A stretch of DNA of 64,000 nt from JAMDEO01 sp963775295 (GTDB taxonomy: Bacteria > Actinomycetota > Thermoleophilia > RBG-16-64-13). Of the stretch, positions 26,224-35,868 are shown piece after piece. The first letter of the stretch is position 1. Every line of letters starts with the position of its first letter. Position numbers and translations under genes: made by a program. The stretch is taken from the NCBI GenBank assembly GCA_963775295.1, contig CAVZIK010000006.1:1674001-1738000 (forward strand). The letters are read 5' to 3'. Under the pieces are notes generated by a model that was given only the letters and a program-made list of their open reading frames with translations, had not been told where the DNA came from and searched no databases.

Positions 26224-28344
26224 GTGAAAAGCGACAGGGAGATCCCAGCGATGACAGCAGATGCCCAGGGCGAAGACAGATCGGGAGAAGCGCAGCGCAA
26301 TCCGGCTACGCCCGAGGGAAGCACCGGCCAAAGCAGGGGAACGAGCCGCCGGACGGGAACCGAAGGCCGGCCTGCAACGGGTGGTCGGGCAGGAGCTGGA
26401 GGCGGCAGGCCGGGTCCAAGAGGCACGGGGCAGAGCAGCCATTCCCCGGGAATGCCCCCACATGACGACGAACAGCGCCGGCATGCGCGCCGGAGGGTCT
26501 GGTACGCGGTCGGCTACGTGGTCGTTGCTTTGATCCTGCTCTACGTCTTCCAGCAGTTCATCGTCGGTCCGATCGTGGCTCCCTCGACTCAGTTGGATTA
26601 CGGCCAGTTCAAGAGCGATGTCGCCTCGGGACAGATTCTCACGGCGGTGATTGGAACGAGCGAGATCACCGGCACCATGAAGAACCCCGGCGCCAAGGTC
26701 ACGACGCCTGTCGACTTCAAGACGAACATTCCTATCGGCGCGGATCCCAATCTGGTGTCGGACCTGCAGGCCGCGAAAGTGGACTACTCATTCACAGGCG
26801 CGTCAAGTCCGATCGGGGGCATTCTCATCTACTTGATCCCGTTGTTGCTGATCGGGGTCTTCTGGTATTTCATCTATCGGCGCTCCACGGCTGGCGTCGG
26901 TAGGGGCGCCGGCGGCATCTTCGGGGTTGGGCGGAGTAAGGCCACCCAAGTCACGCCGGAGCAGGTCGGCGTGACGTTCAAGGACGTGGGGGGCGCGGAC
27001 GAGGCTATAGCGGAGCTCCGGGAGATAATCCAGTTCCTCAAGACTCCCGAGCAGTTCGCGAAGTTAGGCGGCAGGATTCCCAAGGGAGTGCTGCTGGTGG
27101 GCCCGCCGGGAACCGGCAAGACCTTGCTGGCCAAGGCTACGGCAGGCGAAGCCGAAGTGACCTTCTTCGAGAGCAGCGGATCGGAGTTCGTGGAGATGTT
27201 CGTTGGCGTGGGCGCGGCGCGGGTCCGGGACCTGTTCGAGCAGGCGCGCAAGGCCGCCCCGGCAATCGTATTCATCGACGAGGTCGATGCCATCGGGCAG
27301 AGCCGGGGAACGGGTCTTGTCGTCGGCGGAGGCAACGATGAGCGGGAGCAGACACTTAACCAGCTTCTGGCCGAGATCGACGGGTTCAACACCGATATTT
27401 CCCGTCCCGTGATCATCATGGCGGCGACCAACAGGCCGGAAGTGCTCGATCCGGCGCTCCTGCGCGCGGGTCGTTTCGACCGCCAAGTTGAGGTGGGCAA
27501 TCCCGACATCATCGGACGGGTGCAGATCCTCAAGATCCACAGCAAGGGCATCAAGCTGGAGCGTGATTTCGACCTGGATCGGGCCGCGAGGATCACTCCC
27601 GGGTTCAGCGGAGCCGATCTGGCGAACGCTATGAACGAGGCTGCGCTTCTGGCGGCGCGCCGTCACGCCCACGCCGTGAATATCAAGGACTTCGAGGCTG
27701 CGATGGAACGGGTCGTCGCAGGCTTGGAGCGAAAGAGCAGGGTGATGAACGATCTCGAGCGCACGACGGTGGCGTATCACGAATCGGGTCACGCCTTGGT
27801 GTCGGAGTTGCTGCAGCATTCCGACCCCGTGGCCAAGATCAGCATTATCCCGAGAGGCCGCGGAGCGTTGGGATATACGCTGCAGATGCCGACCGAGGAC
27901 CGGTACCTGCTTACCGAGGAAGAGTTGCTGGATCGAGTCGCAGTGATGCTGGGCGGCAGGGCGGCCGAGTCCACCGTGTTCGGCACCATCAGCACCGGGG
28001 CCAGCGACGACATCCAGAAGGCGACGGAGCTTGCCCGGCGGATGATTACCGAGTTCGGCATGAGCAAGAAGCTCGGTTCGGTTCGATATGCCGGCCAACA
28101 GTTGCAGTACTTGGGCGGCATGGCTCAGGACAACAGTCAGATCAGTCCTCATACCCGCGAGATCATCGACAGCGAGGTCCAAGCGCTGGTCACCAAGCAG
28201 TACGATAACGCCCAAGCGTTGCTCCATGAACACAGAGCGGCCCTGGAGACTCTGGCCACGGAACTCCTCAAGAGCGAGACGTTGGACGGAAGCGCTGTGG
28301 CCGAAGCCCTAAAGACGGAGGCAGAAGCCGCGCCAGTCTCATGA
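26224..28344 (+). CDS. ftsH: ATP-dependent zinc metalloprotease FtsH
   Basis: Membrane-anchored hexameric AAA+ protease for membrane and short-lived proteins; about 706 residues. The N-terminal 80 residues are Gly/Arg/Thr-rich and disordered, an extension beyond the common form. Membrane helices lie at about 92-112 and 200-217. The AAA module has GPPGTGKTLLAKA, FIDEVDAIGQ and the SRH ATNRPEVLDPALLRAGRFDR. The zinc site is HESGH, with the third ligand Asp in STGASDDIQKA. GTG at 26224 has AGGAGG farther upstream; ATG at 26251 has AGGGAG and is an equally good start. A perfect-stem terminator follows. Confidence 0.95.
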   Translation: MKSDREIPAMTADAQGEDRSGEAQRNPATPEGSTGQSRGTSRRTGTEGRPATGGRAGAGGGRPGPRGTGQSSHSPGMPPHDDEQRRHARRRVWYAVGYVVVALILLYVFQQFIVGPIVAPSTQLDYGQFKSDVASGQILTAVIGTSEITGTMKNPGAKVTTPVDFKTNIPIGADPNLVSDLQAAKVDYSFTGASSPIGGILIYLIPLLLIGVFWYFIYRRSTAGVGRGAGGIFGVGRSKATQVTPEQVGVTFKDVGGADEAIAELREIIQFLKTPEQFAKLGGRIPKGVLLVGPPGTGKTLLAKATAGEAEVTFFESSGSEFVEMFVGVGAARVRDLFEQARKAAPAIVFIDEVDAIGQSRGTGLVVGGGNDEREQTLNQLLAEIDGFNTDISRPVIIMAATNRPEVLDPALLRAGRFDRQVEVGNPDIIGRVQILKIHSKGIKLERDFDLDRAARITPGFSGADLANAMNEAALLAARRHAHAVNIKDFEAAMERVVAGLERKSRVMNDLERTTVAYHESGHALVSELLQHSDPVAKISIIPRGRGALGYTLQMPTEDRYLLTEEELLDRVAVMLGGRAAESTVFGTISTGASDDIQKATELARRMITEFGMSKKLGSVRYAGQQLQYLGGMAQDNSQISPHTREIIDSEVQALVTKQYDNAQALLHEHRAALETLATELLKSETLDGSAVAEALKTEAEAAPVS

Positions 28345-28392
28345 ACTGGGAAAGGCCGACGGATTGAGTGAGCCGGTATCGAGCCTGAGCGG

Positions 28393-28420
28393 TGCCCCCC
28401 GGCGTACGCCGGGGGGCAGT
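28393..28420. terminator. Strong GC hairpin terminator
   Basis: TGCCCCCCGGC / GCCGGGGGGCA is a perfect 11-bp stem around GTAC, followed by GTTTGT on the plus strand. It ends ftsH and probably also the converging formate dehydrogenase operon. Confidence 0.75.
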
Positions 28421-28453
28421 TTGTACACGCTGCGAAAGTAGGCCCGAAGAGAG

Positions 28454-31400
28454 CTAGACCTTCTCGATCCTCACCGCCGAGATCTTGTATTCCGCCGTGT
28501 TGGAAATGGGGTCGAAAGCTGAGTTGGTCAGTTCGTTCACGGGGACCTCGGCGAAGTGGAACGTCATGAACATGATCCCCGCCGGCACCCGCTCAGTGAC
28601 TCGGATCTTGGTGACCACGGATCCGCGGCGTGAGGTGACGCGTATCTTGTTCCCGTCGATCGCCCCGATCCCGGCGGCGTCGGCCGGGTTGATCTCGGCC
28701 AGTTCGGCGGGAGCCAAGGATTCGAGAGTGTCCGACCAGCGCGTGGAGATGTTGTATTGGTAGAGCATCCTTCCGGTTGTGAGAAGGATGGGGTACTCAT
28801 CGTTCGTGAGTTCCGCCGGCGCCTCGTATTCGATGCCAACGAGTCTTCCCCGCCCTCTTGGGAACGTGTCCTCGTGCAGGTAGGGCGTTCCTGGGTGGTC
28901 GATGTCTGGGCACGGCCACTGCAGACCGCAGGCCTCCACACGATCGTAGGTCATGCCCGCGTACGTGGGCGTGAGGGTCCGGATCTCATCGAAGATGTCG
29001 GCCGGCGAAACACAGGCCATCTCGTACCCCATGCGGCGCGAAAGGTCGCAGATGATCTCCCAGTCGGCTCGAGCCTCACCCGGTGGTTCCACCGCTTTGC
29101 GGACCCGCTGGACGCGACGCTCGGTGTTGGTAAAGGTGCCGTCCTTCTCGGCGTAGCAGGCGGCCGGGAGTATCACGTCGGCGTACTTGGCCGTCTCGTT
29201 CATAAAGATGTCTTGCACGACGAGAAAATCCAAGCTCGAGATGGCCTTGCGGACGTGGTTGGCGTCCGCGTCGGTGAGGACGGGGTCCTCGCCCATGATG
29301 TACATGGTGGTGACGTCGCCGGCTAGGATGGCATCGAACATCTCCGGCGTGCGCAGGCCCGCCTGGGCACTGAGGGAGGTGTTCCAGGCCTTCTCGAAGA
29401 CGGCTAGATGCTCGGGCTTGCCGACCGACCTGTAGTCCGAAAATACGTTGGGAAGGGCGCCCATGTCACAGGCGCCTTGCACGTTGTTCTGGCCGCGGAG
29501 AGGATTGACGCCCGCGTGCGGAACGCCGACATGACCGGTGACCATGGCCAGGTTGGCCAGATTCATCACATTGGCGGTACCGGTGGTGTGCTCGGTGATG
29601 CCCAGGGTATAGAAGATGCCGGCGCGCTCGGTGTGTGCGTAGATCTCGGCAGCCTCATGGAGCTTGTCCTCCGGCACCCCGGTGATCCGGCTCACAACGT
29701 CAGGAGTGTACGTCTTCACAACCGCCCAGAGATCGCCGTAGTTCTCGCAGCGGTCGGCTATGAACTTCTCGTTGGCCCAACCCTCGTTGATAATGATGTT
29801 CATCATCCCGTTCACCAGGGCGGCGTCTGTTCCGGGCGTGAGTTGCAGCCACAGGGCCGCGTAGTCCACCAACTCGATGTGTCGCGGGTCGGCAACGATG
29901 ATGCGCGCGCCTCGGCGGGCGGCTCGCTTCATCTTTCCGCCTATGATCGGGTGGGCCTCCGTGGTGTTGGAACCGATTATGAAGAGGGCGTCGTAGAACT
30001 CCACCTCTCCGATGGAGTTCGTCATTGCTGCGCTACCGAACGAAGTGGCCAGACCGGCCACAGTGGGAGCGTGTCAGGTTCGTGCGCAGTGGTCCAGATT
30101 GTTGGTGCGCATCACCACCCTGGCGAACTTCTGCATGAGCCAGTTGTCTTCGTTGGTGCATCGGGCCGAACTGAGGGCCGCGAAGGCATCCGGACCCTTT
30201 GTATCCCGCACTTCTTTGAAGCGGGTCGCGATCAAATCCAGGGCCTCGTCCCAACTGGATTCCACCAGTGCGCCGTCCTTTCGGATAAGCGGCCTGGTGA
30301 GGCGATCGGGACTGTGGATCATGTCAGTGTGGTACCGACCCTTCACGCAGAGTGCGTGGCCGTTTACCGGTGCGTCGGCCGAGGTGGTGACACCTATCAC
30401 TCTGCCGTTCTTCACGTTGAGGTCGAAGTTGCAGCCTGTTCCGCAAAGAGGACAGGTGGTTCGGACCCGGGTGATCTCCCATTCTCGGGCGCTCTTGAGT
30501 TGGGCGTTGACCAAGGCCCCGGTGGGACAGGCGTCGGTGCACTGGCCACAGGATGTGCAGCCGGAATCGCGGTACGTTTCGCCGCCGAGCGCCGGGTATC
30601 CGGCCTCGTCCACGTGGTAGACGTGGTACTGCTCCACTTCGTCGCAGACCCGGATACACTGGTGGCACTGGATGCAGCGCTTCCGATCCAACTGCAAGAT
30701 CGGCGATCCGTCAAAAAGGTCGTACTGCCCGTGATCGCCATTGAACTCGGTGGTGCCGGCCCCGTAACGAATCGATAGGCGCTGCAATTCGCAGGCGGAG
30801 GCCTCGTGGCAGGTGCACTGCAGACAGCGCTCGGCTTCCCTTCTTGCCGCGCCTTCGTCGAAACCCAACTCGACCTCATCGAAATTGGCTCTTGCCGTAA
30901 TGGGCAGTACCGGGATGTGATTGCGCTTCTCGTGGGACAGAGGCTCGGCCCCGATGTCGAACAGCTGGGGACGGTGTCGTTCGAGGCGCGCTCCCGGTTC
31001 CGAACAGGCCTTCTCGGGAGACCGGCCGGATACATAGGCATCGATGGCGACGGCCGCTCTGCGGCCGGCCGCGATGGCTTCCACGACGGTGGCGGGTCCG
31101 GTCTCACAGTCACCGCCTGCGAAAAGCCCCTCCCGGCTGGTCAGCAGCGTCAGTTTGTCGGCTTCGATAGTGCCGCGTGGCGTGAGTGTGCAGACTTCTC
31201 CCAGATCGGTCCCGTCTATGTCCACCTCTTGACCTATGGCCAGGATGACCGTATCGGCGGGGATCGTGAATTCCGACCCGGGCACGGGCTCTGGGCGTCG
31301 ACGGCCGCTCGCGTCCGGTTCTCCGAGGACCATCCCCTGGCAGACCACCCCGGTCACCTTCGCGTCCTCGTGGGCAACGGCGGCTGGAGCGGTGAGCAGG

Positions 31401-32569
31401 CGGAGGTTCACACCCTCCTCCTCGGCTTCGTTCACCTCATCCGGTGTGGCGGGCATCTCGCTCCGCGTCCGCCGGTAGACCACCGTGACATCCCTCGCGC
31501 CGAGGCGGATGGCCGAGCGAGCTGCGTCCATGGCCGTGAAGCCGCCTCCGACGACGAGGGTTCGCCCAAGAGGCTGACGCCATTCACCCGCGTTGCTCTC
31601 GCGCAGGAAGTCGACGGCCGACAGAATCCCTTCGCTTCCTTCGGCGCCCGGAATATTACCGGTGGAACCGCACTGGGCTCCGATGGCCAGGTAGGTGGCG
31701 TCGTAGCCTTCGGCTTCCAGAGTGTCGAGGGTGAAGTCTTCGCCAAAGCGGCTGTTCAAGCGAAGCTCCACGCCAAGTGAAAGGATGTCCTGCACCTCTT
31801 CGGCTATGACACTGCGCGGCAGGCGGTAGGGCGGGATGCCGTTAAGAACCATGCCGCCAGCCTGCGAGAGGGCCTCGAAGATGGTCACCCTGTGGCCGGC
31901 CAGCGCCAGATAGTAGGCGGCGGTGAGCCCGGAAGGCCCGCTGCCGATTACCGCTATCTTCTTGCCGGTGGCCGGACCGGGAGTCTCCATCGTGTTCTCG
32001 CCGTCCTCATGGGTCCTGTCGGCGGCGAAGCGTTTCAGTTGGCAGATCGCCAGCGGTTCTCCGTCTACCTGGGTGCGACGGCAAGCGCTCTCGCAGGGGC
32101 GCGGGCACACCCGTCCGATGATGCGGGGGAGAGGAAGACGTTGCCTAACGATTCTCATCGCCTCGACATCATCGCCACGGGCAATGGCTCCCAAATATCC
32201 GGGAATGTCGAGGCCGGCCGGACACGCGTAGTGACACGGCGGTTCGCAGTAAGCATTGTGGTTCGATAGAAACTCGTTAAGTCGTAGGCGACGCGCCTCC
32301 GCGATTCCCGGATTGAGCGTGACGATTTCCATGCCTTCGGCCACATGGGTCTCGCAGGCTTGGACAAGTTGGCCTTTCCCGATGTCGACCACGCACAGGC
32401 GGCATCGGCCCACCGGTTCGAGGCGAGGATCGTGACATAGCGTCGGTATCGAAATGCCGTTCTCCTCCGCCGCCTCCAGGATCGTCGTGCCGGGAGCGAC
32501 CTGAAGGTGGCGTCCGTCGACAAAGATGCTCACGGATGCGTTGTTATCCAAGTCGATCTCACTCGCCAT
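28454..32569 (-). CDS. fdhA: Selenocysteine formate dehydrogenase fused to a GltD-like flavin/NAD(P) module
   Basis: One gene of 1371 residues read through an in-frame TGA (30074-30076) as Sec832: DHCART-Sec-HAPTVAGL, where formate dehydrogenases carry Sec or Cys. Upstream and downstream parts are in the same frame and join within the conserved motif. Order: [2Fe-2S] NuoG-like domain (1-90, CRLC); GltD-like cluster domain (95-200); FAD and NAD(P) Rossmann domains (GSGPSGLTAAYY, VGGGFTAMDAARSA); two [4Fe-4S] motifs (CIQCHQCIRVC, CTSCGQCTDACP); then the molybdopterin catalytic part (CPLCGTGC, Sec, and a C-terminal dinucleotide-binding domain). It would couple formate/CO2 to NAD(P)H or ferredoxin. 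The ATG has GGAGGAGAG upstream and overlaps the corrinoid gene by 11 bases. Confidence 0.93.
30045..30061 (-). promoter_or_regulatory. SECIS-like hairpin after the fdhA UGA
   Basis: On the minus strand GUGGCC and GGCCAC form a perfect 6-bp stem with the loop GGUCU. The loop begins 18 bases after the UGA, the same distance and loop sequence as in E. coli fdhF, whose SECIS binds SelB. Unlike fdhF no bulged U is evident in the stem. The element supports selenocysteine insertion at the TGA at 30074-30076. Confidence 0.75.
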
Positions 32570-33224
32570 CGGTCTGTCTCTCCTCCATGTATCGCTGACA
32601 GATGCGGACGCCCTCCATGGCGTCTGTGGTCCAAAAATCGGCCCCGATGTGCTTTGCCGCATGCCCATCGATGGTGCAGCCGCCGATGATCATCATGGGC
32701 GGATTGGCAAAGTCGGCTGCGTGCTCCCTGATGAGGTTGACAGTCTCGCGCATCGACGTGAAGGCCACCGAAAGCAGGCCGGACATCCCGATGATGTCGG
32801 GAGCGTAGATCTTCGCCTCCTCAAGGAAACGTTCCGCCGGCACGTTAACCCCCAGATCCCTAACCGTGAACCCGAAAGATCGAAAAGCCAACGAGGCCAT
32901 GTTCTTGCCGATATCGTGTATGTCGCCGGCCACGGTCCCGAGCAAGACCTTACCCGTGGCGTCGCCAATCAACTCGTGCTCGAGGCCCGGTCTGGCGAGT
33001 TCCATGACGCTTCTGAAGATCTCGCCCGCCATTATCAGGCCGGCAAGGAAGATGTCCTGCTGCTCGTACCGTTCCCCCACACGCTGCATCCCCTGCTCGA
33101 CGGCGCGGGTGATGTCGACGGAACTTACCTCTGCCGCGAGAGCATCTCGGACAAGGGACAGCGCGGTCTTCTCATCGAGGGCGGCGACAGCGGAAGCTAT
33201 GGCCTGCACGTCTTCTGCTCTCAC
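32559..33224 (-). CDS. Corrinoid (methyltransferase-associated) protein 1
   Basis: 221-residue MtaC/MtbC-type corrinoid protein. Residues 1-90 are the four-helix cap (VGERYEQQDIFLAGLIMAGEIF). The B12-binding Rossmann domain has GTVAGDIHDIGKN, with the His that ligates cobalt, then MSGLLS and IIGGCTIDG. It carries a methyl group between a substrate methyltransferase and a second methyltransferase. The start overlaps the GntR stop (ATGA) and its end overlaps fdhA, so the three genes are coupled. No dedicated methyltransferase lies in this operon; it may work with the enzymes at 41-44 kb. Confidence 0.93.
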   Translation of the reverse strand: MRAEDVQAIASAVAALDEKTALSLVRDALAAEVSSVDITRAVEQGMQRVGERYEQQDIFLAGLIMAGEIFRSVMELARPGLEHELIGDATGKVLLGTVAGDIHDIGKNMASLAFRSFGFTVRDLGVNVPAERFLEEAKIYAPDIIGMSGLLSVAFTSMRETVNLIREHAADFANPPMMIIGGCTIDGHAAKHIGADFWTTDAMEGVRICQRYMEERQTDGE

Positions 33225-34009
33225 AAGGTTTCACCGCTCGTTGGTGTGATCCCGATCATCGTGGTCAGCCTGAAGCGGTCGGCCCGGCAAAAATAGCGTC
33301 CCCAGCTCACGATCTTCCCGTCGAAATCGCGGAAGAGGTGCTCCAGACAGAAGGCCGCCGATCCAGTGGGCATCGCCAGGATCTCAGCTGCGGCGTCCTG
33401 GAGGTTCACTGCTTCGATGGTCAGTTGGCCGCTTTGCATACCTTCGCCCCGGGCGGAACGCAACAGCCCATCGAGTGAGGTGATCTGCAATTGTGCCTCG
33501 ACCAGTGGTCGGTGCTCATCGTAGATGAGGTTCTCGAGTTGGTAGACGAGGGGTACGCCTTTGCGCTCGATGAGCCGGCGCATGAAGACTGTCGGGGCGC
33601 CCAGCGGGCACTCCAGTTTCGCCGCGACCTTCTCGTCGGCGGCTGCGATGCCTGCGGAGAGGAGCGGCACCCTCACCTCGGCGTCCTCTACCCACATGTC
33701 GGTGATCTGCTGGAGGCTGAAGACGGCCTCGCCCAGGTCGAGTCCTCGTACGAAGGTGCCCTTTCCCTGGGTAGTGGTCACCACTCCCCGGTCTAGGAGG
33801 ATGTTGACGGCACGGCGCACGGTCATCGGACTGACACCAAATTCGGCCCGCAATTGACCCTCCGTCGGAAGCTGGTCGCCGGCGCGATACTCACCCGAAC
33901 CGATGCGGTCGGCTACGGTATTGGCTATGACCAGGTACGCCGGCTCATGGGCTTGGCGCCCGCTTCTGGCCGTGGCTTTCGTCCTTGCGGACACCGCTTT
34001 GGTCACCAT
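33221..34009 (-). CDS. GntR family (HutC subfamily) transcriptional regulator
   Basis: 262 residues. The N-terminal winged helix (about 22-90) includes YRAGDQLPTEGQLRAEFG, SPMTVRRAVNILLDRG and TTQGKGTFV, the classic GntR recognition helix and wing. The C-terminal UTRA ligand domain follows (VFMRRLIERKGVPLVYQ, SAAFCLEHLFRDFDGK). It heads the corrinoid-fdhA operon and faces the fhs operon, with a palindrome between, so it probably controls both in response to a small molecule, perhaps the methylated substrate. That role is inferred. Confidence 0.92.
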   Translation of the reverse strand: MVTKAVSARTKATARSGRQAHEPAYLVIANTVADRIGSGEYRAGDQLPTEGQLRAEFGVSPMTVRRAVNILLDRGVVTTTQGKGTFVRGLDLGEAVFSLQQITDMWVEDAEVRVPLLSAGIAAADEKVAAKLECPLGAPTVFMRRLIERKGVPLVYQLENLIYDEHRPLVEAQLQITSLDGLLRSARGEGMQSGQLTIEAVNLQDAAAEILAMPTGSAAFCLEHLFRDFDGKIVSWGRYFCRADRFRLTTMIGITPTSGETL

Positions 34010-34036
34010 CTGCGCCTCTTCAGGAATCTGTTTCGA

Positions 34037-34084
34037 CGACCCCCAAACGGGGTCTTGCGGATTTATCTATATAAATATAGTATA
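34037..34084. promoter_or_regulatory. Divergent control region of the C1 island
   Basis: CTATAT-AA-ATATAG (34067-34080) is an inverted repeat in an AT-rich patch that stands out in high-GC DNA. The overlapping TATAAATATAGTATA could supply -10 boxes on both strands. Next to it GACCCC-caaac-GGGGTC (about 34037-34053) can form a hairpin in the GntR leader. It lies between the divergent GntR and fhs genes and is a likely GntR operator. Individual promoter boxes cannot be fixed. Confidence 0.5.
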
Positions 34085-34164
34085 TGGAAAGTATTTGTGA
34101 AAGATGCTAGTGGGTACAACCACTCAAAAGCAAGACGCACTTCGAGTGAACGGAGCCAGCGGGT

Positions 34165-35829
34165 ATGAAGAGCGACATTGAAATCGCGCAGGAAGCCAGT
34201 CCGATTCCGATAGTAGATGTGGCCGCCGGCTTGGGCTTGACTGTGGACGATCTCGACCTCTACGGCAAGTACAAGGCCAAGATACACCTCGACGTGTTCG
34301 ACGACTTGAAGGACAAGCCGGACGGCAAGCTGGTGCTCTGCACGGCCATCACACCCACTCCGGCCGGGGAAGGTAAGACGACCACGAACGTCGGGCTATC
34401 CATGGGGCTCAACAAGCTGGGGAAGAAGGCTATCTGCACTCTTCGCGAGCCCTCGTTGGGCCCGTGCTTCGGCGTCAAGGGCGGCGCCGCCGGCGGCGGA
34501 TACGCCCAGGTGATCCCAATGGAGGACATCAACCTCCACTTCACCGGGGACATCCACGCCATCACCACCGCCCACAACCTCTGCGCGGCCGTCCTCGACA
34601 ACCATCTCTTCCACGGCAATGAACTCAACATCAACCCCAACGACATCTCCTGGCCTCGCGTGGTCGACTTGAACGACAGGGCGCTGCGCCAGATCACCAT
34701 TGGTCAGGGCGGCGAGGGAGTGGAGCGCAAGACCCGCTTCGACATCACCGTTGCCTCCGAGATCATGGCAATTCTCTGTCTGGCCACAGACATCGAGGAT
34801 CTCAAGGCTAGGCTCGACCGCATCATCCTTGGCTCAACGCTCTGGGGCCGCAAAGTCACCGCTCAAGACATAAAGGTCTCGGGCGCGATGGCGGTCTTGC
34901 TCAAAGACGCGTTCATGCCCAACCTCGTTCAGACCCTCGAGCACGGCCCCGCGATCGTGCACGGAGGCCCGTTTGCCAACATTGCCCACGGCTGCAACTC
35001 GGTCCAGGCCACGCGCATGGCGCTAAAACTGGGCGACTACTGCATCACCGAGGCCGGCTTTGGCGCTGATCTCGGGGCGGAGAAGTTTTTTGACATCAAG
35101 TGCCGCTACGCCGGTCTGGTGCCCGACTGCATCGTCCTGGTTGCTACCATCCGTGCCCTGAAGATGCACGGTGGGCTGGCGCTGACCGAGTTGAAGAAAG
35201 AGAACCTGAGCGCGTTGTCCGCTGGTATGGAAAACCTTGAGAAACACCTGGAGAACATGCAGATGTTCGGCCCACCGGTCATCGTGGCGATCAACCGTTT
35301 CCCCGATGACACCGACGCCGAAGTCGCGCTCCTGCGCGAGCGGGTCGGGGCTATGGGCGCGAACGTGGTGCTGTCCGACGTCTGGGCCTTGGGGGGCGAC
35401 GGCGGCGTGGAATTGGCCGAGGAAGTGATGAGGGTCTGCGAGGGGCAAGAGAAGCCGCCCTTCAAGTTTCTCTATGATCTTGGTCTGACGATCCCGCAGA
35501 AGATAGAAGCAATCGCAACCAAGATCTACGGCGCCGACGGTGTCGACTATCACTACGAGGCGACGGCGGCCATCGAGCGCTTCACTCGCCTAGGATACGC
35601 GAGTCTGCCCATTTGTATGGCGAAGACCCAGTCGTCGCTTTCGGACGATAAGACCAAGATCGGTCGGCCTCGGGGCTGGCGTCTTACGGTGCGCGAAATC
35701 AGGCTGTCCGCCGGGGCGGGCATGATAGTCCCGGTCTGCGGGAAGATGATGACCATGCCCGGACTACCGAAGAAACCCGCCGCGGAGCAGATAGACCTCG
35801 TCGACGGGAAGATCGTGGGGCTGTTCTAG
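34165..35829 (+). CDS. fhs: Formate-tetrahydrofolate ligase
   Basis: 554-residue cytoplasmic enzyme interconverting formate + THF + ATP and 10-formyl-THF + ADP + Pi. The P-loop-like TPTPAGEGKTTTNVGL, the REPSLGPCFGVKGGAAGGGY stretch and FTGDIHAITTAHNL are hallmarks. Length is normal. It opens the rightward C1 operon: fhs, fchA, folD, metV, metF, lpdA at spacings of 39 bases or less. In the oxidative direction it would make ATP while releasing formate for the adjacent formate dehydrogenase. ATG start, with the divergent GntR region upstream. Confidence 0.98.
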   Translation: MKSDIEIAQEASPIPIVDVAAGLGLTVDDLDLYGKYKAKIHLDVFDDLKDKPDGKLVLCTAITPTPAGEGKTTTNVGLSMGLNKLGKKAICTLREPSLGPCFGVKGGAAGGGYAQVIPMEDINLHFTGDIHAITTAHNLCAAVLDNHLFHGNELNINPNDISWPRVVDLNDRALRQITIGQGGEGVERKTRFDITVASEIMAILCLATDIEDLKARLDRIILGSTLWGRKVTAQDIKVSGAMAVLLKDAFMPNLVQTLEHGPAIVHGGPFANIAHGCNSVQATRMALKLGDYCITEAGFGADLGAEKFFDIKCRYAGLVPDCIVLVATIRALKMHGGLALTELKKENLSALSAGMENLEKHLENMQMFGPPVIVAINRFPDDTDAEVALLRERVGAMGANVVLSDVWALGGDGGVELAEEVMRVCEGQEKPPFKFLYDLGLTIPQKIEAIATKIYGADGVDYHYEATAAIERFTRLGYASLPICMAKTQSSLSDDKTKIGRPRGWRLTVREIRLSAGAGMIVPVCGKMMTMPGLPKKPAAEQIDLVDGKIVGLF

Positions 35830-35868
35830 CCCCGAGACGGCGATCCGCAACGAGACAAGGAGCCCTAG

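Noticed and set aside
28454..32668. Two separate proteins (535 and 864 residues) on the minus strand
   Set aside because: They are one gene interrupted only by the selenocysteine TGA; the MAGLATSF start of the smaller one lies inside the conserved active-site motif.
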